Assembly: GCF_004519305.1 (NCBI RefSeq)
Contig: NZ_SOZA01000034.1
Location: 1-53,655 of the forward strand
Reading direction: 5' to 3'
From: Pseudomonas sp. RIT623
GTDB lineage: Bacteria > Pseudomonadota > Gammaproteobacteria > Pseudomonadales > Pseudomonadaceae
Length of the DNA: 53,655 nucleotides
The notes beneath the pieces were generated by a model that saw nothing but the letters and a program-made list of their open reading frames with translations, ran no database searches and was not told where the DNA came from. Positions 25,330 to 34,246 of this stretch are shown piece after piece. Both the position numbers and the translations under genes were made by a program. The first letter of the stretch is position 1, and each line of letters opens with the position of its first letter.

Positions 25330-25957
25330 AGGAGGCCCGCCAGTTCAGCTCCGGGCATGGCCGGTCACACAACTTTTTAGTTCTGCCGTGACCGGATAGA
25401 GAACGGGTGAACACTTCCTGGCGCCCCAGCTCATCCTCGAAGCGCAGCTCGTTGTAGCCATCGCCCTTGTGGGTCTGGCTCTTGGTGGTCATGCGGGTCT
25501 TGTGCTCGGGCAGGTCGTACGGCGGTAGCTGATCGCCACAGTAGGTACGCCCGGTAATCATCGGTTGGTCAGGGTCACCATTGACGTACTGGATGATCAC
25601 GTCCTGGCCGATCCGCGGAATGGCCATGGAGCCCCAACTGCCCCCGGCCCAGCTTTGGGAGACGCGTACCCAGCAGGAACTGAACGCGTTGTCCTGGCTC
25701 TCGCGATCCCAGGGGAAGCTGACCTTCACCCGGCCCCATTCATCGCAATAGATTTCTTCCTCCTTCGGGCCGACCACGGTAGCCATGAAGGTGTGGTCGC
25801 GTTGCACCTGGCGCGCGGTGCGTACAGAGGCGTTCGGTTGCAAGACATGGGCACCGTAAAGGGCTGGAAAGCGAACGTCTTGCCAGTATTTTCCTTGTAC
25901 TGCGTGGGAAAATTCGCTGATTGCAAGGGCCGGCAGGGCATCACGCCCGCTCCCGGG
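25319..25957 (-). pseudogene. vgrG remnant (type VI secretion spike, central part only)
   Basis: On the minus strand the frame is open from just after a TAG at 25960-25958. It gives ALAISEFSHAVQGKYW.. RFPALYGAHVLQPNAS, then TATVVGP-like, DEWGRVKVSFPWDRE, CWVRVSQSWAGGSWGSMAIPRIGQDVIIQYVNGDPDQP and NELRFEDELGRQEVF. These are the gp5/OB-fold and adjoining segments of VgrG. The N-terminal gp27-like two-thirds are missing, an in-frame stop precedes the fragment, and resemblance ends at about 25409, after which the frame runs without family-like sequence into ilvA. It has no plausible start codon with a ribosome-binding site and is surely non-functional. No other T6SS gene is in the window. Confidence 0.8.
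25361..25395. terminator. Inverted repeat downstream of ilvA
   Basis: CCGGTCAC (25361-25368) and GTGACCGG (25388-25395) are perfect 8-bp arms, with an inner AACT-TTTT-AGTT palindrome. It may end ilvA transcription. It also marks where the VgrG-like frame loses family resemblance, so it could be a recombination scar. Confidence 0.4.
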
Positions 25958-26069
25958 CTATTTCACCCAGGCCCCTGTGCTTGCGCGGCAAGACTTGCGC
26001 TGGATCAACGCCGCACGGCGCGTTCAGGCAGATGCTCAAGCCCTACCATTCGCTTGAGAGGACCTGGCC

Positions 26070-27218
26070 ATGAGCAGCACGTTCTTCATCCCCGCCGTCA
26101 ATATCATGGGCATCGACTGCCTGGAGGAGGCGATGACCGCCATCGCCGGTTATGGCTTGCGCAAGGCGTTGATCGTCACCGACGTGGGCCTGGTCAAGGC
26201 CGGCGTGGCCGAGCGGATCGCCGGCATGCTGGCGATGCGCGACATCGACGCGCGGGTGTTCGACGGCGCCAAGCCCAACCCGAGCATCGCCAACGTCGAG
26301 GCAGGGCTGGCCATGCTGCGCCGCGAGGGCTGCGATTGCGTGGTGTCGCTGGGCGGCGGCTCGCCCCACGACTGCGCCAAGGGCATTGCCCTGTGCGCCA
26401 CCAACGGTGGGCATATCAACGACTACGAGGGCGTCGACCGTTCGAGCAAGCCGCAGTTGCCGCTGATCGCGATCAACACCACCGCCGGCACTGCCAGCGA
26501 GATGACCCGCTTCTGCATCATCACCGACGAGGCGCGCCATGTGAAAATGGCCATCGTCGACCGCAACGTCACGCCAATTCTCTCGGTCAACGACCCGGCG
26601 CTGATGGCCGGCATGCCCAAGGGGCTGACCGCGGCCACTGGCATGGATGCGCTGACCCATGCCATCGAGGCCTATGTCTCGACCGCCGCCACGCCAATCA
26701 CCGATGCCTGCGCGCTCAAGGCCATCAGCCTGATCAACGACAACCTGCGCCAGGCGGTTGCCGACGGCGCCGACCTGCAGGCGCGGGAGAACATGGCCTA
26801 TGCCCAGTTCCTCGCGGGGATGGCGTTCAACAATGCCTCGCTGGGTTATGTGCACGCCATGGCGCATCAGCTTGGCGGCTACTACGACTTGCCCCATGGG
26901 GTGTGCAACGCGGTGTTGCTGCCCCATGTGCAGCGTTTCAATGCCAAGGTCAGCGCGGCGCGCCTGCGTGACGTGGCCAAGGCCATGGGGGTCAAGGTGT
27001 GTGGGCTGGATGCCGAGCAGGGCGCCGGGGCGGCGATTTCGGCCATCGAGCACCTGGCGGCGGCCATCGGCATCCCGGCCGGGCTGGCGGAGCTGGGGGC
27101 CAAGGTCGAGGATGTGCCGGTGCTGGCGGCCAATGCGTTGAAGGATGCCTGCGGGTTGACCAACCCACGGGTGGCCAGCCAGGTGGAGATCGAGGCGATC
27201 TTCAAGGCGGCGTTCTAG
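26070..27218 (+). CDS. yiaY: Iron-containing alcohol dehydrogenase (group III, YiaY-like)
   Basis: 382 aa. Oxidises primary alcohols or diols with NAD+. NAD-binding GGGSPHDCAKG is at about 95-105, and the iron ligands of the family are all in place: D193 and H197 (GMDALTHAIEAY), H262 and H276 (HAMAHQLGGYYDLPHG). The sequence is very close to the recalled E. coli YiaY along its whole length. GAGAGGACCTGGCC precedes the ATG. It stands alone; the 110 bp between it and the vgrG remnant hold no obvious operator. Confidence 0.93.
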   Translation: MSSTFFIPAVNIMGIDCLEEAMTAIAGYGLRKALIVTDVGLVKAGVAERIAGMLAMRDIDARVFDGAKPNPSIANVEAGLAMLRREGCDCVVSLGGGSPHDCAKGIALCATNGGHINDYEGVDRSSKPQLPLIAINTTAGTASEMTRFCIITDEARHVKMAIVDRNVTPILSVNDPALMAGMPKGLTAATGMDALTHAIEAYVSTAATPITDACALKAISLINDNLRQAVADGADLQARENMAYAQFLAGMAFNNASLGYVHAMAHQLGGYYDLPHGVCNAVLLPHVQRFNAKVSAARLRDVAKAMGVKVCGLDAEQGAGAAISAIEHLAAAIGIPAGLAELGAKVEDVPVLAANALKDACGLTNPRVASQVEIEAIFKAAF

Positions 27219-27255
27219 AGCGGCGTGGTAAGTGGCTGGCGCCTACGGGCCGGTG

Positions 27256-27400
27256 GCATCCACCGCGTCGCCTGGTTCGCCAGCAAGCTGGCTCCTACGG
27301 GTGTTGCAGGCCGTAATCGGCGTAGGAGCCGGCTTGCCGGCGAACACCGGCGTAGCCGGTGCCATTCATCGCGTCGCCTGGTTCGCCAGCAAGCTCGCTG
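27256..27400. repeat. Cluster of three alternating REP units
   Basis: Units with GGTTCGCCAGCAAGCTGGCT (27274-27293) and CTCCTACGG; GTAGGAGCCGGCTTGCCGGC (27322-27341) with ACACCGGCGTAGCCGGTGCC; and CCTGGTTCGCCAGCAAGCTC (27377 on). They alternate in orientation and fill the gap between yiaY and the convergent 397-aa gene up to its stop codon. Confidence 0.75.
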
Positions 27401-27401
27401 G

Positions 27402-28595
27402 CTAACGCTCGCGCATGAAGAACCCCGCCACGTATTTGCGGAAGGTCTCCAGGCTCTTGAAGTCGGCATAGCGCTTGAAGTTCTCGGCATCCGGCTCCGG
27501 CCCCAGCGGTTGCTCGAGCAACGACACCGACAGCACCCGGTCCTGATCCGAGGTCAATACCAGTTCGTCCATCACCTGGCCGCCGATCACCGGGCGACGC
27601 ATCAGCACTTTGACGCCCTTGCTGGCCATCCAGTCGATCAGCGACACCAGCGCCTTCAACGGCTCGCGCTCTTCGTCGCGGTACACCGGGAACAACTGCC
27701 CGCGCGACAGCACCGGCACGCTGGCGACATGGATCAGTTCGTAGAAGTGGCTGCCGGCGGTGGCCGGCGAATACAGGGCCAGGGCCAGCAGTGGCCCGCT
27801 GGCGCGGCCGCCGCCCCAATACTGGTGATGGCCCTGGAAGTCGAAGCCGTCTTCGCTGCGGTTGTTGAACAGCTTGCGGCCCTTGATCTGGTCGACGCAG
27901 TCGAGCAGCAAGCCATGCCGGCGGTGGTTGCCGAACACCGTGGCCTCACGTAGCCGGGCCTTGAGCATCATCATGTGCTTCATGTCCAGGCGCGTTTCCA
28001 GGTAGTTGCTGGCCGGCACCCGCTCCAGCAGCGGGTAACGGCCAGCAACCCCGCGCAGCTCGGCGAACTGGGCGGTGAGGTCCTTCTTCAGGTGCGTGGC
28101 ATAGACGTTCAGGCCGCTGGCTTCGATCCAGGTCAGCAGCAACGACAGCAGGCGCTGCTGCTCGCGGCGTTCGCCGGCGTCGCGCGGCCCGCCGACGGTT
28201 TCGCCGTCGCCTGGACGGCGATAGTCGCCAAGCAGGCGCAAGGGGGCATCCGGTGCCAGCCAGGCCGCGGGAGGTGTGTGCTCCTGGGCGCCGGCGCCGG
28301 CCTCGCGCTCATCCTTGCTGAACGGGCAACCCGGGGTGTGTTCGGGGGTGTCGGGGTTGTTACGCAGGAACAGGGTGCCGGTGTTGCCGTTGAGCGACAC
28401 ATTGAGCACCGGCAAGGCATCCTGGCGGCAATCGCAGGCCAGCCACTGGTTGGCGCTGCGCACTTTCATCAGCCATTGGTTGGCCTGCAGCAGGCGGGGG
28501 CCGGCCAGGGTGCCGGCGGCAAAACCGGCCAGCAGTTCCTCTTCGGCCAGGGTCAGGCTGCGCACCTGCGCGCCGGTTTTTTCGATGATTCGCAT
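27402..28595 (-). CDS. Hypothetical protein with an N-terminal CxC...HxxxC motif (397 aa)
   Basis: The start at 28595 (MRIIEKTGAQVRSLTLAEEELL) has GGAG about 10 nt upstream; an earlier non-ATG start would lie in the intergenic repeat. It is soluble. Around residues 55-95 it has WLACDCRQD..., then TLFLRNN and HTPGCPFSKDE, a spacing of Cys and His that could bind zinc and that reminded me of competence- or transfer-associated proteins. The remainder is mixed alpha/beta with many Arg and Lys residues and no motif I recognise. It lies downstream of a VOC gene on the same strand, separated by a palindromic repeat. Confidence 0.75.
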   Translation of the reverse strand: MRIIEKTGAQVRSLTLAEEELLAGFAAGTLAGPRLLQANQWLMKVRSANQWLACDCRQDALPVLNVSLNGNTGTLFLRNNPDTPEHTPGCPFSKDEREAGAGAQEHTPPAAWLAPDAPLRLLGDYRRPGDGETVGGPRDAGERREQQRLLSLLLTWIEASGLNVYATHLKKDLTAQFAELRGVAGRYPLLERVPASNYLETRLDMKHMMMLKARLREATVFGNHRRHGLLLDCVDQIKGRKLFNNRSEDGFDFQGHHQYWGGGRASGPLLALALYSPATAGSHFYELIHVASVPVLSRGQLFPVYRDEEREPLKALVSLIDWMASKGVKVLMRRPVIGGQVMDELVLTSDQDRVLSVSLLEQPLGPEPDAENFKRYADFKSLETFRKYVAGFFMRER

Positions 28596-28622
28596 TGAGA
28601 GGCAGCTCCAAGCTACAAGCCT

Positions 28623-28664
28623 CAAGCTTCAAGCAAAGCGCGCCGGCTTTCAACTTGAAGCTTG
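28623..28664. repeat. Inverted repeat of the CTTGAAGCTTG type
   Basis: CAAGCTTCAAG (28623-28633) and CTTGAAGCTTG (28654-28664) are perfect 11-bp inverted copies, with further AGCT/CAAGC copies on both sides. This is an intergenic palindrome between two same-strand genes and may attenuate transcription between them. Confidence 0.6.
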
Positions 28665-28682
28665 CAGCTCCAGGCGTGCCGC

Positions 28683-29150
28683 TCAACTACCGCCATACAG
28701 CTTGGCGGCGCGGGCGCGGATTTCATCGGGAGTGAGGTCTTCCTTGTGGGTGGAGACGAACCATAGGTTGTTGAACGGATCTTGCAGGGTACCGCTGCGG
28801 TCGCCGTAGAACTGATCCTTCACCTCGCTGATCGGACGTGCGCCGGCGGCGATGGCCTGGGCGTAGACCTTGTCGCAGTCCTCGACATATAGATGCAGGC
28901 CGACAGCCGGGGCCTCGATGGTCTCGCTGGGTTTGAGGCCACCCTCCATGTCGCAGGGTGAACCGAGCATCAGCGAGCAATCGCCGATTTTCAGCTCGGC
29001 GTGGCCGACGCTACCGCGGGGGCCTTCGAGGCGGAACATCTCGATGGCGCCGAAGGCCTTCTTGTAGAACTCGATGGCCTGGGTGGCGTTCTTGATACCG
29101 AGGTAGGGCGTGAGGCTGTGCTGGCCTTCGGGAATGGCTTTGACGGGCAT
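28683..29150 (-). CDS. VOC family protein, PhnB-like
   Basis: 155 aa. TPYLGIKNATQAIEFYKKAFGA, HAELKIGDCSLMLGSP, and SGTLQDPFNNLWFVSTHKEDLTPDEIRARA fit the PhnB/YdcN-like branch of the VOC superfamily, widely annotated as glyoxalase/bleomycin-resistance proteins. The C-terminal helix (DEIRARAAKLYGGS) is typical. AAGGAG precedes the ATG. Function is unknown. Confidence 0.88.
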   Translation of the reverse strand: MPVKAIPEGQHSLTPYLGIKNATQAIEFYKKAFGAIEMFRLEGPRGSVGHAELKIGDCSLMLGSPCDMEGGLKPSETIEAPAVGLHLYVEDCDKVYAQAIAAGARPISEVKDQFYGDRSGTLQDPFNNLWFVSTHKEDLTPDEIRARAAKLYGGS

Positions 29151-29260
29151 GATCGCAAACTCCTTTCACGTGGGGTGGGGGCAACACCTAGGTGATTAGA
29201 GTCGTTTACGCGGGTGGAAAATCGACAATCGTCTTATATCGATTCTCTATATCGCAGGCA

Positions 29261-29386
29261 CCGCGTCGCCTGGTTCGCCAGCAACGCTGGCTCCTACGGG
29301 GCGGGGTTGGTGTAGGAGCCAGCTTTGCTGGCGAACTTTCTTTTTACCGGCAAGGCACTGTGTCACCCGGTTCGCCAGCAAGGCGC
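29261..29386. repeat. Cluster of three REP units
   Basis: GGTTCGCCAGCAACGCTGGC with CTCCTACGG (29272-29300), GTAGGAGCCAGCTTTGCTGG (29312-29331) and CGGTTCGCCAGCAAGGC (about 29368-29384). They occupy the gap between the start of the VOC gene and the end of the aldehyde dehydrogenase gene. The remaining 29151-29260 is AT-richer with no clear signal. Confidence 0.7.
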
Positions 29387-29392
29387 CTGCCC

Positions 29393-31012
29393 TTAGAATA
29401 TGTAATCGGTGGTCAGGAAACTCGACTGGCGGTTACGGATGATCTCGCTGATCAGTTCTTTGTTCGCTTCCTGGAACTTGGTCGCCACCAGGGTGCGGAT
29501 GGAGAACACCCGAAGTGCGTCATGCACCGACAAGGTCCCCTCGGCGCTGTTCTTGCGCCCGTTGAACGGGTAGGTGTCCGGCCCACGCTGGCACTGGGCG
29601 TTGAGGTTGATACGACCCACCTGGTTGGCGAAGGTGTCGACCAGCGCGCCGATGGTCGCCGGGTCGTTGCCGAACAGGCTCAGTTGCTGGCCGTAGTCGG
29701 AGTCGAGCACATAGTCGACCACCGTCTGCAGGTCGCGGTAGGGCACCACCGGCACCAGCGGGCCGAACTGCTCCTCGTGGTACAGGCGCATGTCGGCGCT
29801 CACCGGGTACAGCAGCGCTGGGTAGAAGAACGAACCGCGGCTGAGCCCGCCGCCTGCGTTGAGCACCCGCGCGCCTTTGCCTGTGGCGTCGGCCACCAGG
29901 CCATCGAGGTAGTCGAGCTTGCCTGGCTCCGGCAGTGGTGTCAGCGCCACGCCCGGTTCCCACGGCATGCCCGGCTTGAGCGCGGCCAGCTTGCGCTGGA
30001 ACTTGTCGAGAAAGGCCTCGACCACGTCTTCATGGACGAACAAGATCTTCAGCGCGGTGCAGCGCTGGCCATTGAACGACAGGGCACCGGTGACCGCTTC
30101 CTCGACGGCGTTGTCAAGGTCGACCTGGGGCAGCACGATACCGGGGTTCTTGGCGTCCAGGCCAAGGGCGGCGCGCAGGCGGTGCGGGCGTGGGTGGAGC
30201 TTTTTCAGGTCGCTGGCGGCCTTGTGGGTGCCGATGAAGGCGAACACATCGACCTTGCCGCTGGCCATCAGCGCGCTGACGGTTTCGCGGCCACGGCCAT
30301 AGATGACATTGATCACCCCGGCCGGGAAGCTGTCGCGGAAGGCCTCGAGCAGCGGGCGGATCAGCAGCACACCGAACTTGGCGGGCTTGAACACCACGGT
30401 GTTGCCCATGATCAGTGCCGGGATCAAGGTGGTGAAGGTTTCGTTCAGCGGGTAGTTGTAGGGCCCCATGCACAGCGCCACGCCCAGTGGCGCGCGACGG
30501 ATCTGGCCGAGGGTACCTTGTTCCAGCTCGAAGCGGCTGGAGCGGCGATCGAGGTCTTTCAGGGCATTGATGGTGTCGACGATATAGTCGCAGGTGCGGT
30601 CGAACTCTTTCTCCGAGTCCTTGAGGTTCTTGCCGATCTCCCACATCAGCAGCTTGACCACCGCCTCGCGCTGCTCGCGCATGCGCGCCAGGAAGGTCTC
30701 GACATGCTGGATACGCTCGGCCACGCGCATCGTCGGCCAGGCACCACGGCCCTTGTCGTAGGCCTGCACGGCGGCATCCAGGGCGGTCAGCGCGGTGTCG
30801 GCGTCGAGCAGTGGCGCGCTGCCAAGGATCACCTGGCGCTCGCTGTCGCCCTCCTTGAGCCACACCGGGCTATGTACCGTGGCCAACGGGCCGTCCCAGC
30901 GCCGCAGTTCGCCGGCGACCAGATAATCGCGTTGTTCCAGGGGCTCGCCCAGGCGCCATTGCGCGGGAATGTCCTCAAGGGTGGGAAACAACGAATCGAG
31001 CAGACGGTCCAT
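29393..31012 (-). CDS. NADP-dependent aldehyde dehydrogenase, GapN-like
   Basis: 539 aa, longer than most aldehyde dehydrogenases (~490). Catalytic Cys C318 lies in FNGQRCTALK; the cofactor loop is MGPYNYPLNETFTTLIPALIMGNTVVFKPAK. The extra N- and C-terminal segments and the PYNYPLNE signature fit the non-phosphorylating glyceraldehyde-3-phosphate dehydrogenase (GapN) group, which makes 3-phosphoglycerate and NADPH. The substrate is inferred from the family only. It is divergent from the GGDEF/EAL gene. Confidence 0.85.
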   Translation of the reverse strand: MDRLLDSLFPTLEDIPAQWRLGEPLEQRDYLVAGELRRWDGPLATVHSPVWLKEGDSERQVILGSAPLLDADTALTALDAAVQAYDKGRGAWPTMRVAERIQHVETFLARMREQREAVVKLLMWEIGKNLKDSEKEFDRTCDYIVDTINALKDLDRRSSRFELEQGTLGQIRRAPLGVALCMGPYNYPLNETFTTLIPALIMGNTVVFKPAKFGVLLIRPLLEAFRDSFPAGVINVIYGRGRETVSALMASGKVDVFAFIGTHKAASDLKKLHPRPHRLRAALGLDAKNPGIVLPQVDLDNAVEEAVTGALSFNGQRCTALKILFVHEDVVEAFLDKFQRKLAALKPGMPWEPGVALTPLPEPGKLDYLDGLVADATGKGARVLNAGGGLSRGSFFYPALLYPVSADMRLYHEEQFGPLVPVVPYRDLQTVVDYVLDSDYGQQLSLFGNDPATIGALVDTFANQVGRINLNAQCQRGPDTYPFNGRKNSAEGTLSVHDALRVFSIRTLVATKFQEANKELISEIIRNRQSSFLTTDYIF

Positions 31013-31151
31013 GGGTACTGCACCTCTTTTGTTTGGCTAGGTGAATCGCTTCAGCCCTGGAGCATGCACCCAGTGCCGGAAAAACACCAGTCTGGCTCAA
31101 CATCGTCACGACCGCGCCGATACAGGAACTATCGCTTCCGACTTCAGGCCT

Positions 31152-33395
31152 ATGACCCGCAACGAACGTTCTTCCTTCGATGACCCGCCGCCCGCTCCGG
31201 GCAAGTTGCGTCGTACGCTCTATCGCTTGCTGCCGGTAGGTTTCGCGGTGATCGGCATTGGCCTGTCGGTGGTGCTTGGGCACCTGGACGCCCGGCGCGC
31301 CGAGAGCGAGCAGGTCGCCAACCTCGCCGCGCGGCTGTCCGGGCTGCGCAGCGCGCTGGAGGCGCAGCTGCGGGCATCGTTCGCCGAAGCCGAGGGTATT
31401 GCCCAACTGATCAGCACCGACGGCAGCATCAGCATCGACCACTTCCATGGCATGGCCCGCGATGCGTTGGATTCGGTGCCGTACATGCACCACATCGCCC
31501 TGGCACCCGCCGATGTGATCCGCGATGTTTACCCGCTGCAAGGCAACGAGCAGATCATCGGCCTGAACTACCGCCGCCTGCCCGACCAGTTCCCGTTGCT
31601 GGCCGTTGCCCGTGACAGTGGCCAGCCAGTGCTGGCTGGGCCGCTGCAGCTGTACCAGGGGGGCCGGGCGCTGGTGTACCGGCGCCCGGTGTTCATCAGC
31701 GCCAAGCGTGGGGTCAAGCTGTACTGGGGCAATATCTCGATCGTCGCCGATATCGACCGGCTGCTGCTGGCCGCCGGCCTGCGCCCGGAGACTGGCTTCG
31801 AGCTGGCGGTGCGCGGCAGCGATGGCAAGGGCGCCGAGGGTAGCTTGATCTGGGGCGACCCGCAGTTGTTCGACGACCCGCAGGTGACACTCGATGTCGA
31901 GGTGCCGGGAGGCGTCTGGCAACTGGTGGCCGCGCCACATGGCGGCTGGGCGCAGCTGAACCTGTTCGGTTCGCCGCTGTTCCTGTTCGCCCTGACCAGC
32001 ACTGGCTTGTTCAGCCTGTTCGTGGCCCAGCTCAATCGCAAGCAGCGTCAGCTCGAGCAGCGCAACCGCGAGTTGCGCCAGTACCAGGCCCAGCTCGAGC
32101 GCCTGGCCCATTACGACACCATCACCGGGCTGCCCAACCGCGTGCTGTTCCAGCAGCAACTGGGCGAGGCGATCGGGCACGGCCATGGCCTGGCCGTGCT
32201 GATGCTGGATATCGACGGTTTCAAGCAGGTCAACGACAGCCTTGGCCACCCCATGGGCGATCTGTTGTTGCAGCAGGCCACCGCGCGCTTCTTGCAGGAG
32301 CTGGATAGCCAGGACCAGGTCTGCCGCGTGGGCGGCGACGAGTTCGTGTTCATGCTGCAGGGCACCCAGGGCCAGGTGAACCACCAGATCCGTGCTTTGC
32401 TGCGCAGTCTGCAGCGGCCCTTCGACCTCAATGGCAACGCCGCGCTGGTCACCGGCAGCATCGGCCTGGCCTGGTGTCCGCAGCATGGCGAAGACCCCGA
32501 CAGCCTGCTGCGCCATGCCGACACGGCCATGTACGCGGCCAAGGAAAGCGGCCGGGACGCCTGGCGGCCCTATCACCCGGACATGACCGCGCGACTGCAG
32601 CAGCGCCTGGAGCTGGAGCGTAATCTGCGCCGGGCCCTGGAGCACAACGAGTTCGAACTGTGGTACCAGCCCAAGGTGGACCTGTTCAGTGGCCGCCTGG
32701 AAGGCATCGAGGCGCTGCTGCGCTGGCGTGATCCGGAACATGGCCTGGTTTCGCCAGGCGAGTTCATCCCGTTGGCCGAGCGCACCGGGCTGATCATTCC
32801 CCTTGGCGAGCGGGTGCTGGAGTTGGCCTGCGCCCAGTTGGCCGCCTGGCGCGACGGCGAGGGAGTGCCGGGGCCGCTGGCGATCAACGTCGCCGCCTTG
32901 CAGATCGAGCGCAGCGACTATGTCACCAGCCTGGCCTCGGCACTGGAGCGCCATGGCCTGGCGGCCAGCCTGCTGGAAGTGGAAATCACCGAAAGCCTGC
33001 TGATGGAGAGCCAGCAGCAGGCCTGCGCGGTGCTGGCCCAGTTGCGGGCGATGGGCGTGGCCACGGCGGTGGACGACTTCGGTACCGGCTATTCGTCGCT
33101 GGCCTACCTGCGGGCGTTGCCTATCGATCACTTGAAGATCGACCGCGCGTTCATCAAGGACCTGCCGGGTGATGACGACGCGATCGCCGTGGCCCGGGCG
33201 ATCATCGACCTGGGGCATGCCCTGGGTTTTCGCATTACCGGTGAGGGCATCGAGACCCAGGAGCAGTACGACTTTCTGCGCAACGCCGGGTGTGACCAGG
33301 GGCAGGGCTTCCTGCTTGGCCGGCCGATGCCGGCGCAGGCCTTGCAGCGCTGGTTGCGGGAAAACCAGGAGCGCCAGCGGCATCCGCTGCGCTGA
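31152..33395 (+). CDS. Membrane CHASE-GGDEF-EAL protein (cyclic-di-GMP metabolism)
   Basis: 747 aa. A membrane helix near residues 25-45, a periplasmic CHASE-like sensor (SISIDHFHGMARDALDSVPYMHHIALAPADVIRDVYP), a second helix near 280, then GGDEF (G394-G-D-E-F398) and EAL (E520-A-L522, with DDFGTGYSSLAYL and EGIETQEQ). Both catalytic domains look intact, so it may make and break c-di-GMP. No RxxD inhibitory site is visible just upstream of GGDEF. The start at 31152 was chosen because upstream codons do not look protein-like. It neighbours a large exopolysaccharide locus, and c-di-GMP commonly controls such loci. Confidence 0.93.
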   Translation: MTRNERSSFDDPPPAPGKLRRTLYRLLPVGFAVIGIGLSVVLGHLDARRAESEQVANLAARLSGLRSALEAQLRASFAEAEGIAQLISTDGSISIDHFHGMARDALDSVPYMHHIALAPADVIRDVYPLQGNEQIIGLNYRRLPDQFPLLAVARDSGQPVLAGPLQLYQGGRALVYRRPVFISAKRGVKLYWGNISIVADIDRLLLAAGLRPETGFELAVRGSDGKGAEGSLIWGDPQLFDDPQVTLDVEVPGGVWQLVAAPHGGWAQLNLFGSPLFLFALTSTGLFSLFVAQLNRKQRQLEQRNRELRQYQAQLERLAHYDTITGLPNRVLFQQQLGEAIGHGHGLAVLMLDIDGFKQVNDSLGHPMGDLLLQQATARFLQELDSQDQVCRVGGDEFVFMLQGTQGQVNHQIRALLRSLQRPFDLNGNAALVTGSIGLAWCPQHGEDPDSLLRHADTAMYAAKESGRDAWRPYHPDMTARLQQRLELERNLRRALEHNEFELWYQPKVDLFSGRLEGIEALLRWRDPEHGLVSPGEFIPLAERTGLIIPLGERVLELACAQLAAWRDGEGVPGPLAINVAALQIERSDYVTSLASALERHGLAASLLEVEITESLLMESQQQACAVLAQLRAMGVATAVDDFGTGYSSLAYLRALPIDHLKIDRAFIKDLPGDDDAIAVARAIIDLGHALGFRITGEGIETQEQYDFLRNAGCDQGQGFLLGRPMPAQALQRWLRENQERQRHPLR

Positions 33396-33398
33396 CTT

Positions 33399-33424
33399 TT
33401 GCAGCGAGGGCGAGGGCGCTGCAA
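33399..33424. terminator. Hairpin after the GGDEF/EAL gene
   Basis: TTGCAGCG (33399-33406) pairs with CGCTGCAA (33417-33424), loop 10 nt, between the stop codons of two convergent genes. It has no U-tract. Confidence 0.45.
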
Positions 33425-33466
33425 GGGACGTGGCGGGCCCCTGGTGGCCTTGATGCGGTCCTTTCC

Positions 33467-34246
33467 CTACAGCACCGGCGCACGCTGCACCAGGCTGGTA
33501 TAGCTGACCCGCGGTCGGTCGCCCAGGCGCTGCTCGATCAGCGCCTTGAGCGATTCTCCGCAGGCCAGGTAGGCGTCGCCGAAGTCCTGGCTGCCCAGGG
33601 CACTGGGGTGGGCCACCACCTCCAGCACGCCATGGGCCGGCGCCAGGCCCGCGCGCACATCGGCCGGGGTGCATACATGGTCGGCGGTGACCCCGCACAA
33701 TCGGTGCAGGCGCCGGTTGAGCAAGGTCTTGAACAGCCGTTTCAGCGGACCGATGTTGTGGCCGATGTTGCGCGCCAGGCGGATTGGCACGCCTTGGTCG
33801 CGGGCGAAGCGGGCGACCACCTCGCCGACCGGCCAGATATTGTGCACATGCTGGTGTGAATCCAGGTGGCTGGGCATCAGGCCATGGTCCAGGCAGTGCT
33901 TCCACTGCGCCTCCAGCTCCTGCTCGACCGCGGCCCGCTCGCGCCGCGACAGGCGCAGGGTACGCTGTTTCAGGCGCAGGTCGAACTCGCCGTGGGGCGT
34001 GCAGAACCGCGGTTCGGCAAGGATGGCTCGGCTTAGCGGCCGGCCGTAGGTAAGGTTGAAGTGCAGCCCCACCCGGCCCTTGAGCGCCGGCTGCTGGGCC
34101 AGCGCGCAGGCGGCGGCGAACGCGGGCATGTTGGCCATGGCCGTGGCCGAGCTGATCAGCCCGGCCTGGAAGGCATGCAGGATCACCGCGTTGGTGTGGG
34201 CGCTGAGGCCGAAGTCGTCAGCGTTGACTATGACCTGGGACGGCAT
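33467..34246 (-). CDS. ChbG/HpnK (YdjC-like) carbohydrate deacetylase
   Basis: 259 aa. The start at 34246 follows AGGAG. NADDFG (8-13), GLHFNLTYGRP and SHLDSHQHVH supply the Asp and His metal ligands of this family, which removes acetyl groups from N-acetylated sugars. It has no signal peptide. It is the last gene of the exopolysaccharide locus, overlaps the acyltransferase gene before it by 29 bp, and may edit a lipid-linked or nucleotide-linked amino sugar. Confidence 0.9.
   Translation of the reverse strand: MPSQVIVNADDFGLSAHTNAVILHAFQAGLISSATAMANMPAFAAACALAQQPALKGRVGLHFNLTYGRPLSRAILAEPRFCTPHGEFDLRLKQRTLRLSRRERAAVEQELEAQWKHCLDHGLMPSHLDSHQHVHNIWPVGEVVARFARDQGVPIRLARNIGHNIGPLKRLFKTLLNRRLHRLCGVTADHVCTPADVRAGLAPAHGVLEVVAHPSALGSQDFGDAYLACGESLKALIEQRLGDRPRVSYTSLVQRAPVL

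Noticed and set aside
30975..33905. A 976-codon minus-strand frame across the GGDEF/EAL gene
   Set aside because: Antisense shadow of GGDEF/EAL; no ribosome site or protein-like pattern.
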